NCBI GenBank assembly: GCA_002418285.1
Contig: DIDT01000039.1
Span: 43,362 to 107,361 of the forward strand
Source: Phycisphaerales bacterium UBA5793
GTDB taxonomy: Bacteria > Planctomycetota > Phycisphaerae > Phycisphaerales > UBA5793
Reading direction: 5' to 3'
DNA: 64,000 bases
Shown here piece after piece: positions 1 through 9,491 of the stretch. Position numbers and translations under genes: made by a program. The notes under the pieces are model-generated. The model was not told the origin of the DNA and made no database searches. It saw only the letters and a program-made list of their open reading frames with translations. Within the stretch, counting starts at the first letter, position 1. Each line of letters opens with the position of its first letter.

Positions 1-431
1 GCGCCAAAATCCGCACGGGTGGGGTAACCCCTGAATTGTTTCCTTCCGCTGAACAGGTCGCGAGATTCATCTCCACCTGTCGCGACGCCCAGGTTCCCTT
101 CAAGGCGACGGCGGGGCTCCATCATCCGCTCCGCCATCTGAACGCGACATTGGGCTGTCGCATGCACGGATTCTTCAATGTGTTCACGGCCGCGGCCCTG
201 GCTGCGGCGCAGAACCTCTCAACTGAGGCGATCGCTTCGATCATGCGCGCGGAACGGGCTGATGCCTTCTCGTTCGTCGGCGACCAGTGCAAGGCTCTGG
301 ATTACACGTTGACCGCCCAAGCACTGGACCGCGCGAGACGGTTTGCCGTTTCGTTCGGCTCATGCTCGATTGCCGAGCCGGTCGAGGATCTGAGTGCGAT
401 CGGCCTGCTTCCGCTTGCAGCGCCGGCATGA
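1..431 (+). CDS. Conserved hypothetical protein, 3' end only
   Basis: The frame is open from the left edge of the window, so the 5' end is missing; about 143 residues are visible. The visible part contains a K-I-R-T-G-G-V-T stretch followed by a segment with A-T-A-G-L-H-H-P-L and then M-H-G-F-F-N-V-F. I do not recognise a named family and assign no function. The glycine- and histidine-bearing motifs look like the C-terminal half of a soluble cytoplasmic protein, with no signal or membrane segment visible. It ends 46 bases before the fumarylacetoacetase start on the same strand, so the two may be co-transcribed, which would hint at a role near aromatic amino acid catabolism. That link rests on position only. 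Confidence 0.6.
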   Translation, partial: AKIRTGGVTPELFPSAEQVARFISTCRDAQVPFKATAGLHHPLRHLNATLGCRMHGFFNVFTAAALAAAQNLSTEAIASIMRAERADAFSFVGDQCKALDYTLTAQALDRARRFAVSFGSCSIAEPVEDLSAIGLLPLAAPA

Positions 432-477
432 GTGTCGGATGGCACTTCGGCGAGCATTCACAAACCGAAAGAACCGA

Positions 478-1791
478 ATGATTGAGACCAACGATCCAAA
501 CCTGCGCTCCTGGCTCGAAGATGCCAACGACCCCACCTGCGACTTTCCGATCCAAAACCTGCCTCTGGGCGTTTTTACCCGTCAGGGTGAATCACACGAA
601 CATCGGCGCATCGGAGTCGCAATTGGTCGGCACGTACTCGACGTGGCGATTGCATGGCCCGAACTCTGTCCTGATCTGGCGAACCTCGGTCCGTCGCTCT
701 TCGCTCAGCCCACACTCAATACTTTCCTCGCCGGCGGACGCAAGTCATGGACGCTGGTGCGCAACCGCCTCAGCCGATGGCTGCGCGAGGCAAGTCCGGA
801 GCTGCGCGACCACGCCGACCTGCGGCGGCGCTGCCTCGTTCCCAAGGACGAGACCATTATGCATCTTCCCGTCGAGATCGGCGACTACACCGACTTCTAT
901 TCCTCGAAAGAACATGCCACGAATGTGGGTATGATGTTCCGCGATCCCAAGAACGCTTTGCTTCCGAACTGGAAGCACATTCCCGTGGGTTATCACGGCC
1001 GGGCGAGTTCCGTCGTCGTCTCCGGCACCGACATCCACCGCCCCTGCGGCCAGACGAATCCTGAAGACGGACCCATGCCAACGTTCGGTCCGTGCCGCCT
1101 GCTCGACTTTGAGCTGGAGGTCGGCTTCATCACCGGACCCGGCAACGCGCTCGGCCAGCCGATCAACGTCAACACCGCACATGAGCACATCTTCGGCATG
1201 GTTCTTGTCAATGACTGGTCGGCTCGCGATATTCAGCGGTGGGAATACGTGCCGCTCGGTCCGTTCACCGCGAAGAATTTCGCCACGTCAATCAGCCCGT
1301 GGGTGGTGCCGATTGATGCGTTGGATCCGTATCGGGTCAGGACGCCGCGCGTAGAGGGCGATCCGCCGGCGCAGAAATACCTCGATGGTGCGTGGAACTG
1401 GAACTTCGATCTCAATCTCGAAGTGCGAATGCAGTCAGCCCAGATGCGCGAGCAAGGCGCTGCGCCGATGACCCTCACGCGCAACAACTTCAGCCTGATG
1501 TACTGGAACATGTGCCAGCAGCTGGCGCACCAGACAATCACGGGCTGCAATATCCGACCCGGCGATCTCTACGCTTCGGGTACGGTGAGTGGCACGACCC
1601 CGGACTCGCGCGGCTCGATGCTTGAGATTTGCTGGAAGGGCACGCAACCTCTCACGCTGCCGACCGGAGAGCAACGTAAGTTCATCGCCGACGGCGATAC
1701 GGTAATCATGGCCGGCGTGTGCCAGCGCGAGGGCCTGGCGCGCATCGGCTTCGGTGAAGTGCGCGGCACAGTGCTACCGGCGCGGGCCTAG
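478..1791 (+). CDS. fahA: Fumarylacetoacetase (EC 3.7.1.2)
   Basis: This 437-residue protein matches fumarylacetoacetate hydrolase, which splits fumarylacetoacetate into fumarate and acetoacetate as the last step of tyrosine/homogentisate catabolism in the cytoplasm. The family landmarks appear in order: D-Y-T-D-F-Y near residue 136 (metal-binding Asp), E-H-A-T-N-V-G just after (catalytic His), E-L-E-V-G near 212 (metal-binding Glu pair), V-N-D-W-S-A-R-D near 245 (metal-binding Asp) and an A-K-N-F Lys near 265. Length is normal for the long, eukaryote-like form of the family (about 420-440). An in-frame extension reaches 84 bases further upstream, but the ATG chosen starts a typical FAH N-terminus and avoids overlapping the preceding gene. 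Other tyrosine-catabolic genes are not in the window. Confidence 0.96.
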   Translation: MIETNDPNLRSWLEDANDPTCDFPIQNLPLGVFTRQGESHEHRRIGVAIGRHVLDVAIAWPELCPDLANLGPSLFAQPTLNTFLAGGRKSWTLVRNRLSRWLREASPELRDHADLRRRCLVPKDETIMHLPVEIGDYTDFYSSKEHATNVGMMFRDPKNALLPNWKHIPVGYHGRASSVVVSGTDIHRPCGQTNPEDGPMPTFGPCRLLDFELEVGFITGPGNALGQPINVNTAHEHIFGMVLVNDWSARDIQRWEYVPLGPFTAKNFATSISPWVVPIDALDPYRVRTPRVEGDPPAQKYLDGAWNWNFDLNLEVRMQSAQMREQGAAPMTLTRNNFSLMYWNMCQQLAHQTITGCNIRPGDLYASGTVSGTTPDSRGSMLEICWKGTQPLTLPTGEQRKFIADGDTVIMAGVCQREGLARIGFGEVRGTVLPARA

Positions 1792-1957
1792 CGGGCCGAT
1801 GGTGCAAATGCCGCAATCATCCAACTACTGGGGTAGCCGACCTCCCTTTTGCTCAAATTCATGAGAAAATGATCCGAGCTCCAAGGAAGTTTCGGTATCA
1901 TGAGCAACGCAGTGAATGTGCCGCGCGTGAAGCTGTGACGCCGGCCGGGAGGGAGCC

Positions 1958-4045
1958 GTGTCGAAGTCACGATTGGATTCAGCAGACCTTGCCGGCCCCC
2001 TTGCAGTTGTCATACTCGCACTGAGCATAGCGACGGCTCGGGTCCACGCTCAGCCGTGTGAGTGGTCCAGAGTCAGTGAAGCCGGCCCGATTACACGTTC
2101 TTCGCACGCGATGGCGTTTGACTCTACTCGCGGCGTCGCCGTGATGTTCGGCGGCTCGAGCACTGTCGGCAGACACAACGATACATGGGAGTGGAACGGC
2201 ACGACCTGGACACAGGCCGCCGAGAGCGGTCCCACGCCTCGACTCCGCCACGCGATGGCTTTTGATTCGCAACGGAACAGGACGGTTCTCTTCGGCGGAT
2301 ACGGCGAAGGAAACCGTGTCCAGGGTGACACTTGGGAGTGGGATGGACAGGCGTGGGGACTCGTCTCCACAAGTGGTCCGGCTGCGCGAGAGCGTCATGG
2401 CATGGCATACGACACTCGTCGCGGCAGGACGGTGTTGTTCGGAGGTCGCCAGGGCTCTCACTACTTCAATGAGACCTGGGAATGGGATGGGGCCGCCTGG
2501 CGCCTGATGGCCAACAGCGGCCCCCCTGCCGAATGGACCAATGCAATTGCCTACGACAGCGCCCGCGGTGTCACGGTGTTTTTCGGCGGGGATGGCAATC
2601 AGGACACATGGGAGTGGGATGGAGTTCGGTGGCAACAGGTTGCCACTACGGGCCCTTCGTTTCGGCAGGACTACAAACTGGCGTACGACAGTCGACGCGG
2701 CGTGACCGTGCTCTTCGGCGGCTATGCTAGTGGCGGTCTCGGCGACACATGGGAGTGGGATGGCGCCGTCTGGACCCGCGTAGCGCAGGATGGTCCGTCA
2801 CCGCGAAGTTCCTACGCAATGACCTACGACGAGCTCCGACAGTGCACGATTGTCTTTCAGGGCGACACGTGGGCCTGGGATGGCTCGCAGTGGATTGAAG
2901 TCGGTGACAAGCCGGCGCCACGATCCGGTCACGCCATGGCGTTCGATGATCGTCGGAACGTCGCGCTCGTTGCCGGTGGAGACAGGGGCGGAGCGGAGAC
3001 ATGGGCGTGGGACGGCGCCCGCTGGCTGCTGGAATCAAACGCCGGTCCGGCTGATCGGGTTTCAGCTGCGGCGGCATTCGACAGCGATCGAGGTGTCACC
3101 GTTTACTTTGGCGGCCAGAACGGGCCAGCCTATTTCACAGATACCTGGGAATGGGATGGTGAGACATGGAGTCAGGTTGCCACATCCGGGCCGCCCGGGC
3201 GGCGCAGTTCCTCCATGGTCTATGACTTGGCTCGGCACGTAGTAGTTCTCTTCGGCGGTGAGGACGCCAATCGAACAAAGCTGAACGACATGTGGGAATG
3301 GGATGGCGTCCAATGGAGCCAGCGCATGGTAGAAGACGGTCCTTCGGCACGAACGGGTCACTCGATGGTGTTTGACTCGAGCCGCGAGGTCATCGTGCTC
3401 TTTGGCGGACTCACCACTCTTGGGTTGGCAGACACGTGGGAATGGAACGGCAGCGAGTGGTTGCTGGTCGCGAGCGACGGCCCGTCGGCACGCTACTTTG
3501 CATCGATGGCATTCGACGGTGATCGCAACGTATGCGTTATGTACGGCGGTCAGAATGACCAGGGCCGCCCTAACAACGAAACGTGGGAATGGAATCAACA
3601 GTCGTGGACCTTGGTCGGTACCGAAGGACCGGGAGCAACGACCTCAACTGGAATGGTCTACGACTCGCGCCAACGAGCCATGGTGTACTTCGGAGGCGGC
3701 GAGGTCTGGGAATACAGATGCCCGCGCGTCCAGCTGACCGCGAACGGCAGTTGCCCTGCCGGTGGCCCGATTCGAATCGAGTGGACTGATGCCGAACCCG
3801 ACAGCCGGGCCGCGCTCATCTTTGCGCGGGGCGCGGGTGCATTTGTGATTCCCGGCGGCCGTCCGTGCGCCGGAGTCATGCTCGGACTCAATTCCAATCA
3901 GATTCAGGTTGCATGGCAAGGCACGACTGGCGCAAACGGATCACGAGTGCTCCAGGCGAGCGCTCCGCAAGCTGCCTGTGGCGGGTACCTTCAGCTGCTC
4001 ACAGTGACGTCATGCGCGACGAGCAATACGGCGCTGATTGACTAG
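1958..4045 (+). CDS. Exported kelch-repeat protein with 12 repeats
   Basis: This 695-residue protein starts at GTG. It has a signal peptide (hydrophobic A-V-V-I-L-A-L-S-I-A, cleavage probably after V-H-A-Q) and then twelve kelch-like repeats of 40-50 residues. Each repeat carries H-A-M-A-F-D-S, V-L-F-G-G and D-T-W-E-W-D-G motifs, spanning roughly residues 40-595. Twelve repeats equal two six-bladed propellers, twice the count in the two genes downstream. After the repeats comes a roughly 100-residue C-terminal domain with P-C-A-G and an end motif C-A-T-S-N. No immunoglobulin domain is present, unlike its neighbours. It is the first of three tandem paralogues (19 bases to the next) that probably form an operon. 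The protein is probably extracellular or cell-surface; ligand and function are unknown. Confidence 0.85.
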   Translation: MSKSRLDSADLAGPLAVVILALSIATARVHAQPCEWSRVSEAGPITRSSHAMAFDSTRGVAVMFGGSSTVGRHNDTWEWNGTTWTQAAESGPTPRLRHAMAFDSQRNRTVLFGGYGEGNRVQGDTWEWDGQAWGLVSTSGPAARERHGMAYDTRRGRTVLFGGRQGSHYFNETWEWDGAAWRLMANSGPPAEWTNAIAYDSARGVTVFFGGDGNQDTWEWDGVRWQQVATTGPSFRQDYKLAYDSRRGVTVLFGGYASGGLGDTWEWDGAVWTRVAQDGPSPRSSYAMTYDELRQCTIVFQGDTWAWDGSQWIEVGDKPAPRSGHAMAFDDRRNVALVAGGDRGGAETWAWDGARWLLESNAGPADRVSAAAAFDSDRGVTVYFGGQNGPAYFTDTWEWDGETWSQVATSGPPGRRSSSMVYDLARHVVVLFGGEDANRTKLNDMWEWDGVQWSQRMVEDGPSARTGHSMVFDSSREVIVLFGGLTTLGLADTWEWNGSEWLLVASDGPSARYFASMAFDGDRNVCVMYGGQNDQGRPNNETWEWNQQSWTLVGTEGPGATTSTGMVYDSRQRAMVYFGGGEVWEYRCPRVQLTANGSCPAGGPIRIEWTDAEPDSRAALIFARGAGAFVIPGGRPCAGVMLGLNSNQIQVAWQGTTGANGSRVLQASAPQAACGGYLQLLTVTSCATSNTALID

Positions 4046-4063
4046 GAGGCAGGAGCAAGCATC

Positions 4064-5620
4064 ATGAGAGAGACGTCAGTCGGTCGAGCGCCAGCACGGG
4101 CGGTACTCACAGTCTTATTCCTGATCACCGCGACCTGGTCTGCAGGGGCTCGTGCTCAACCTTGCGATGATTGGCGGTTCGTCGCGCCGTCCGGCCCCGA
4201 GCCGCGCTACCAGCATGCGATGGCGTTCGACAGTCTGCGCGGGGTAACCGTCCTGTTCGGCGGCTTCGATGGCAATCGCTTCGGCGATACGTGGGAATGG
4301 AACGGGACGGTTTGGACGCGGGTGGCAACATCCGGTCCCTCCCCGCGAATGAATCACGCCATGGCGTTTGACAGTGCGCGCGGCGTCACGGTCCTCTTTG
4401 GCGGATCCACAGGCCCATCGGGCCGCATCTCCGGCGAAACGTGGGAGTGGGATGGACTCGAGTGGACGCTCATCAGCGAGAGCGGCCCACCGGCGCGAGA
4501 TGGACATGCGATGGTCTATGACAGTCAGCGCGGTGTGACGATGATGTATGGCGGCGAAGTAGGTTCTGGCCTGGCGGGTGACACATGGGAGTGGAATGGC
4601 GCGCACTGGCGACAAGTCGCGGATCAGAACCCGCTTGCCCGACGCAAGCCAGCCATGGCGTACGACAGCGATCGAGGTGTCATCGTACTGTTCGGCGGCG
4701 ACCGATCGATATTCAGAATGCGCGACACCTGGGAATGGGATGGCTCGCACTGGACGCAGATCTCCAACGGCACGCCGCCCGCTCGCGCCGCAGCGGCGAT
4801 CGCCTATGACCCGACATGGCAGAAAACGGTCATGCATGGCGGCGTAGATTCATCGGGATACGAAGATCTCTGGCTTTGGGATGGCTCGTCATGGTCACAG
4901 GTTCTTGGTCTGCTCATCCCAAGTCGTCGCAGTGATCATGCCATGGTCTATGACGCGGCGCGAAGAAGCATGGTGATCTTCGGCGGAACCGGGGCACAGC
5001 GGTTCGGCGATACCTGGGAGTGGTCATCGCTCTGGTGGTTCACCCAGCATCCAGACGATGATGTTCGACTCCCCGGCGAAACAGCACAGTTTCAGGTTCA
5101 AATGGGCGGAGTTTCGGGATTGAGTTTTCAGTGGCGCCGCGAGGGACAGGACTTGTCCGATGATGGTCGCATCTCAGGCGCTCGATCAGAGACACTTCGC
5201 ATTTCTGACGTCGGGCTTGACGACCTCGGTCAATACGATTGCCTGGTGGCCGAAGGCATCTGCCGTCGTACGAGCCATCCTGCGGCGCTTTTTGTCGTCG
5301 ATCCCCAACTGGATGTGACTTCAAGCTGTCCAGATGGGGGTCCCATTACTGTCGCATGGCAGTACGCCACGCCTGCTGATGAAGTTGCTCTGCTCTACTC
5401 GCGTTCGCTGGGATCCACCATCATTCCTCCCGGCCAACCCTGTGCCGGCACACCACTCGGACTGGGCCCGCGTGCCTTGCAGATCGCGTGGCGAGGCGAT
5501 TCGGGCGACCAGGGGATGCGATCGATCAACGGCGCAGCCGGACCCGGCGCGTGCGGCGGGAATCTCCAACTGCTCGATCTGCATACCTGCACGACAAGCA
5601 ACACTCGACAATTGAAATAG
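4064..5620 (+). CDS. Exported kelch-repeat protein with Ig-like domain
   Basis: This 518-residue protein starts at an ATG a few bases after an AGGAGG-like ribosome site. A signal peptide (V-L-T-V-L-F-L-I-T-A-T-W) precedes six kelch repeats (about residues 45-330), enough for one propeller. An Ig-like domain follows (about 335-425) with the expected tryptophan in F-Q-W-R-R and the D-L-G-Q-Y-D-C motif of the F strand. The C-terminal domain has P-C-A-G-T and ends in C-T-T-S-N. Architecture is the same as the next gene; the preceding gene lacks the Ig domain and has doubled repeats. Probably a secreted or surface carbohydrate- or protein-binding factor; no catalytic residues are evident. Confidence 0.85.
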   Translation: MRETSVGRAPARAVLTVLFLITATWSAGARAQPCDDWRFVAPSGPEPRYQHAMAFDSLRGVTVLFGGFDGNRFGDTWEWNGTVWTRVATSGPSPRMNHAMAFDSARGVTVLFGGSTGPSGRISGETWEWDGLEWTLISESGPPARDGHAMVYDSQRGVTMMYGGEVGSGLAGDTWEWNGAHWRQVADQNPLARRKPAMAYDSDRGVIVLFGGDRSIFRMRDTWEWDGSHWTQISNGTPPARAAAAIAYDPTWQKTVMHGGVDSSGYEDLWLWDGSSWSQVLGLLIPSRRSDHAMVYDAARRSMVIFGGTGAQRFGDTWEWSSLWWFTQHPDDDVRLPGETAQFQVQMGGVSGLSFQWRREGQDLSDDGRISGARSETLRISDVGLDDLGQYDCLVAEGICRRTSHPAALFVVDPQLDVTSSCPDGGPITVAWQYATPADEVALLYSRSLGSTIIPPGQPCAGTPLGLGPRALQIAWRGDSGDQGMRSINGAAGPGACGGNLQLLDLHTCTTSNTRQLK

Positions 5621-5632
5621 TGAAGGTACGTC

Positions 5633-7207
5633 ATGGGACCATTTGAGAGCAAGCGGGCAGAGCGACCCTCGAGATGTTTGACCACGCCGATTGCCGTCAC
5701 GGCGGCCTCGGTGGTTTTGTTGATGCACTCACAGGGATCTTCGGGCCAAGTGTGCGCGAACTGGGTTGATGTCTCCCAGCCCGGACCGCAGATGCGTATC
5801 GAACATGCCATGGCATTTGATTCGGAGCGCGGCGTCACTGTCCTCTTCTCAGGTTGGGATAGTCCAGACTACTTTCCTGAAACCTGGGAGTGGGACGGGA
5901 CGCAATGGACGCTCGCTGCGACCGACGGACCAAGTCCGCGGAAGGGACACGCCATGGCGTACGACCGTCAACGCCATGTGGTCGTCCTGTTTGGTGGTGA
6001 GCAACTCGATCCTTTCGGCGATACCTGGGAATGGGACGGTCAGTCGTGGTCTCACGTCAGCGATCAGGGGCCCTCTGCTCGCAGTTGGCACTCGATGGCA
6101 TATGACAGCGCGCGAGGCAGGACCGTACTCTTTGGCGGGCGCTCAGACGCCGGCTACGAAAGCGATACCTGGGAATGGGACGGCTCACAGTGGGCGCTGG
6201 TCGCCACCAGCGGACCTCTGCGCCGCTACAACCACTCGATGGCGTATGACCGGGGCCGTGGAGTCGTCGTGCTCTTTGGTGGAAGACCCTCAGCCTTCGG
6301 TGATACGTGGGAGTGGGATGGGGCAACGTGGACCCGCGTGGCCACCACCGGCCCGAGAGCCAGGTTTCAACACAGTCTCGTGTACGACGACGCTCGACGC
6401 GGCGTGGTTCTTTTCGGCGGCTACGACGACGACCGCAACTACTACGGCGACACGTGGCAATGGGACGGTCTGCAATGGACTCGACTCGACATGGCTTTGC
6501 CACCCGTGCCGCGCCTCTATCACGCCATGGCCTTCGATTCATGGCGCAAAGCAACCGTGCTCTTTGGAGGTTCCGATGGTCGGTCTCTCCGCGATGACAC
6601 ATGGGAACTACAAACACCCTGGTGGTTCGATCAGCATCCCGAAAGCGCGACCATACCAGAAGGGCAGCCGGCCAGATTCCATGTCGAGACCGCCGGCGCA
6701 ACCGAACTTGCATATCGATGGCGACGCAACGGCGCAGAACTCGTCGATGGCGGAAGCATCTCCGGCACGGCAACCCACACACTCATGATTTCCAATGCTC
6801 GGCTTGCAGATGCCGGGCAATACGACTGCCTGGTGTCCGATGGAAGCTGCGAACGGTCGAGTGATCCCGCACAGCTTCGCGTGACCGCTCCACACATCGG
6901 AGCAATGGCTGACTGCCCCAACGGTGGCCCGCTCTCCGTCTCGTGGGATGGGGCAACAGCCGATGGACAGATCGTATTGATCTTCGCATTCGATACCGGT
7001 CGAGCAAGAATCCCAAGCAGACAGCCGTGCGCTGGTACTCGTCTCCGACTCAGCCTGCAACAGCTTCAGATCGCTTGGGTTGGCGAGGCTGGACCGGAGG
7101 GTGCAGGCGTGTTCGAAGGTCAGGCTCCCGCTCGCGCATGCGGTGGCTATCTCCAGCTGCTTGATTTGCAGACTTGCTCAGCAAGCAATGTTGTGCAGTT
7201 GGAGTGA
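5633..7207 (+). CDS. Exported kelch-repeat protein with Ig-like domain (third paralogue)
   Basis: This 524-residue paralogue of the preceding gene begins 12 bases after its stop. It has a predicted N-terminal export signal (A-A-S-V-V-L-L-M-H-S), then six kelch repeats with the D-T-W-E-W-D-G motif, the last ending W-W-F. An Ig-like domain follows (L-A-Y-R-W-R-R and D-A-G-Q-Y-D-C), then the C-terminal domain with P-C-A-G-T and C-S-A-S-N seven residues before the end. A perfect 13-bp hairpin just downstream ends the operon. The domain order shows that these genes arose by tandem duplication. Exact role unknown; surface adhesion or binding is the usual role of such folds, but nothing here proves it. 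Confidence 0.85.
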   Translation: MGPFESKRAERPSRCLTTPIAVTAASVVLLMHSQGSSGQVCANWVDVSQPGPQMRIEHAMAFDSERGVTVLFSGWDSPDYFPETWEWDGTQWTLAATDGPSPRKGHAMAYDRQRHVVVLFGGEQLDPFGDTWEWDGQSWSHVSDQGPSARSWHSMAYDSARGRTVLFGGRSDAGYESDTWEWDGSQWALVATSGPLRRYNHSMAYDRGRGVVVLFGGRPSAFGDTWEWDGATWTRVATTGPRARFQHSLVYDDARRGVVLFGGYDDDRNYYGDTWQWDGLQWTRLDMALPPVPRLYHAMAFDSWRKATVLFGGSDGRSLRDDTWELQTPWWFDQHPESATIPEGQPARFHVETAGATELAYRWRRNGAELVDGGSISGTATHTLMISNARLADAGQYDCLVSDGSCERSSDPAQLRVTAPHIGAMADCPNGGPLSVSWDGATADGQIVLIFAFDTGRARIPSRQPCAGTRLRLSLQQLQIAWVGEAGPEGAGVFEGQAPARACGGYLQLLDLQTCSASNVVQLE

Positions 7208-7234
7208 ACGCGCTCTGGTCGCCAGATAAACGAC

Positions 7235-7261
7235 AAGCCCACGTTCATTGAACGTGGGCTT
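7235..7261. terminator. Bidirectional hairpin terminator between convergent genes
   Basis: A perfect 13-base inverted repeat (AAGCCCACGTTCA and its complement) with one central base lies between the end of the kelch operon and the end of the HU-like gene on the opposite strand. Its position and symmetry fit a transcription terminator serving both strands. Only a short T-rich context follows. Confidence 0.75.
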
Positions 7262-7299
7262 GTGCATTAGATCAGTTGACGCAATTCGATCTGAGTGAA

Positions 7300-7659
7300 T
7301 CAAACCTTGTCTTTGAGCGCCTTGAGCGGACGAACCTTAACGACGTTGCGCGCGGGCTTGGCCTTAAAAACGGTCTCTTCGCCGGTGAAGGGGTTGATGC
7401 CCTTGCGCGCCTTGGTGGCGGGCTTGCGCTGAACGGTGATCTTCGCCATTCCGGGCAGCGTGAAGATCTGCGGGCCGTTCTTCTTGAGGTCGTTGCCGAC
7501 CATCGCGTTGAGGGCGTCGAACACGCCGGCGACCTGCTTGCGGCTCAGGCCGGTATTGGTCGCGAGGTTGGTGTAGATGTCGCCCTTGGTGCGGGGCTTG
7601 TCCGCCTTGGTGAACTTGAACGACGGTGCCTTCGCGGTCTTCTTGGTAGTCTTGGCCAC
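7300..7659 (-). CDS. HU/IHF-family DNA-binding protein
   Basis: About 119 residues. A basic lysine-rich N-terminal tail (M-A-K-T-T-K-K-T-A-K) precedes an HU-like core: helices with L-S-R-K-Q-V-A-G-V-F-D-A-L, then the beta-arm region with I-T-V-Q-R-K-P-A-T-K-A-R-K-G and N-P-F-T-G-E. The last is the canonical R-x-G-x-N-P-x-T-G arm motif with A-R-K-G-I-N-P-F-T-G-E. HU-class proteins bend and compact DNA. I prefer the GTG start because GGAG lies nine bases before it; an ATG five codons upstream (giving M-E-K-Q-E) has no visible ribosome site. It is monocistronic, between a terminator upstream and one downstream. A TATAAA element about 75 bases upstream of the start could be its -10. Confidence 0.88.
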   Translation of the reverse strand: MAKTTKKTAKAPSFKFTKADKPRTKGDIYTNLATNTGLSRKQVAGVFDALNAMVGNDLKKNGPQIFTLPGMAKITVQRKPATKARKGINPFTGEETVFKAKPARNVVKVRPLKALKDKV

Positions 7660-7793
7660 TTCTTGTTTCTCCATAAACGAGAGTGTCGGAGCCAGTCTGG
7701 TGGTTCACAGCGAACCAGCCACCCGTGGCTTTCATGGCGGTTTTTATAGGGTCCGTGGTGTTGAAACAAGTCCCCCCCACCCGTTTCGCCCTA

Positions 7794-7821
7794 GAAAAAC
7801 AGGGAATTGTGAAAATTCCCT
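7794..7821 (-). terminator. Intrinsic terminator after the PIN-PhoH gene
   Basis: Read on the minus strand, AGGGAATT and AATTCCCT form an 8-bp stem with a 5-base loop, followed by GTTTTTC. It lies 34 bases after the PhoH-like stop codon and before the HU-like gene, so it should separate the two transcripts. Confidence 0.75.
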
Positions 7822-7854
7822 CGTTTCTCCCGAGATATCCACCACGGTCTGGGT

Positions 7855-9285
7855 CTAAAGGGTCTCCGCCACGAGCCTCGCGAGCTCGCTGCGCTCGCTC
7901 TTGGCAAGAGTGACGTGACCGATGATACCCTCGTACTTGAGTCGCTCGACGAGGTAGCTCAGCCCGTTTGATTCCGCATCGAGGTACGGGTTGTCGATCT
8001 GCGCCACATCCCCGGTGAGGATGATTTTCGTGCCCTCACCCACACGCGACGTGATTGTTTTCACCTCATGCGGCGTGAGGTTCTGCGCTTCATCGACGAT
8101 CATGAACTGGTGCGGGATCGACCGGCCACGAATGTACGTCAGCGGCTCCATGACCAGTTTGCCCTCGGCCATCAACTTCTGCACGCGCTGCTCAGTCGAG
8201 TGGCTTTCGGCCGCGTCAAAGCGTGTGCCGCGATTGCTCAGCAGAAACGCGAGGTTGTCAAAGATCGGCTGCATCCACGCCGTCAGCTTCTCATCCTTGT
8301 CGCCGGGCAGATAGCCTATGTCTCGGCCCATGGGCATGATCGGGCGCGCCACGAGCAGTTTGTCGTAGCGCTCCTCGTTGAACACTTTGGTCATGCCGGC
8401 GGCGAGCGCCAGTAGGGTCTTGCCCGTTCCCGCCGTTCCCAGCAGCGTGACCAATTGCACATCATCGTCGAGCAACAGGTCCAGCGCCATCGTCTGTTGA
8501 AGGTTGCGCGCCATGACGCCAAAGGTCGGTCGGCGCGGCCCCGTGACCGGGATGAGGTGGTTCGTATCTGCCAGGCGCCGCGCCAGGCCCGTGTGCGACT
8601 GGTCCTGCGCATCGCGCAGAAGCACGAACTGATTTCCGTGCACGTGAATCGTGTTCGACTGTCCGTCGGCCGTCACTGTCAGAAACGGTTCAATGCGATC
8701 AATGACGACCTGCCGCTCGGTGTACAACTCGTCGATGATCTCGCTTGGCACATCGATCGTCGTGAAGCCCGTGTAGAGGCTGTCGGAGTCGACCTTCTCA
8801 CTTTCGAAATCTTCAGCGGTCAAGCCGATGGCGTCGGCTTTGAGACGGGCGTTGATGTCCTTGGAGACGAAGACCGTTCGCCGACCGGCCTGCGAGAGAT
8901 CCCACGCGATGGAGATGATGCGGTTGTCGGCGGTGTCACTGCGCAGGTGCGGGCAGAGATTCGGGGCATCGAGGGCCACGCGAATCACGCCGCCCTTGTC
9001 GTTCCACTTTACGCCCTCCATCAACGGGCCGCGATTGCGCAGGGCGTCCAGTTGTCGGATCACCTCGCGAGCGTTACGGCCGATGTCGTCGTTGCCGCGC
9101 TTGAGTTGGTCCAGCTCTTCAAGGACGGCGAAGGGGATGACCACTTCGTTGTCGTCAAACATGAAAAGGCTCTTGGGGTTGTGAAGTACGACATTCGTGT
9201 CGATCACGAAGTGTTTCGTCTTGCTCCGCTGGGATTCGGATGACGAGATCGCACTGTGGGCGGCTACACCGGACGTTTTTTTCAA
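7855..9285 (-). CDS. PIN domain-PhoH ATPase fusion
   Basis: About 476 residues. An N-terminal PIN ribonuclease domain opens with H-F-V-I-D-T-N-V-V-L and has further acidic residues (E-E-L-D-Q-L-K, D-N-R-I-I-S). It is joined to a PhoH-like P-loop ATPase with Walker A G-T-A-G-T-G-K-T and Walker B F-M-I-V-D-E-A-Q-N. PIN-PhoH proteins are RNA-directed helicase/nuclease enzymes with links to toxin-antitoxin and RNA turnover. The start is uncertain. A TTG eight bases after AGGAGAAGGAG is well placed and is used here; a GTG 42 bases further upstream and an ATG 27 bases upstream are alternatives. It stands alone and is followed by its own terminator. Confidence 0.9.
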   Translation of the reverse strand: MKKTSGVAAHSAISSSESQRSKTKHFVIDTNVVLHNPKSLFMFDDNEVVIPFAVLEELDQLKRGNDDIGRNAREVIRQLDALRNRGPLMEGVKWNDKGGVIRVALDAPNLCPHLRSDTADNRIISIAWDLSQAGRRTVFVSKDINARLKADAIGLTAEDFESEKVDSDSLYTGFTTIDVPSEIIDELYTERQVVIDRIEPFLTVTADGQSNTIHVHGNQFVLLRDAQDQSHTGLARRLADTNHLIPVTGPRRPTFGVMARNLQQTMALDLLLDDDVQLVTLLGTAGTGKTLLALAAGMTKVFNEERYDKLLVARPIMPMGRDIGYLPGDKDEKLTAWMQPIFDNLAFLLSNRGTRFDAAESHSTEQRVQKLMAEGKLVMEPLTYIRGRSIPHQFMIVDEAQNLTPHEVKTITSRVGEGTKIILTGDVAQIDNPYLDAESNGLSYLVERLKYEGIIGHVTLAKSERSELARLVAETL

Positions 9286-9491
9286 CGGCGGGGCTCCTTC
9301 TCCTGAAAGCATCGGCCGAAGTTCCACCTTCGGCCAGTCGATTGTACCAACGGCCGATAGGAACGGACGCCGCGGCTCCCTGGCTTGTCAGAGACACATC
9401 AAGCCGCTCGCCATTCCGCCGATAGCATGCAGTGGCGCGTACGATTGCCCCTGCCTGTTTCCTGCCACACCGATTTCCGGATGGAGTTATC

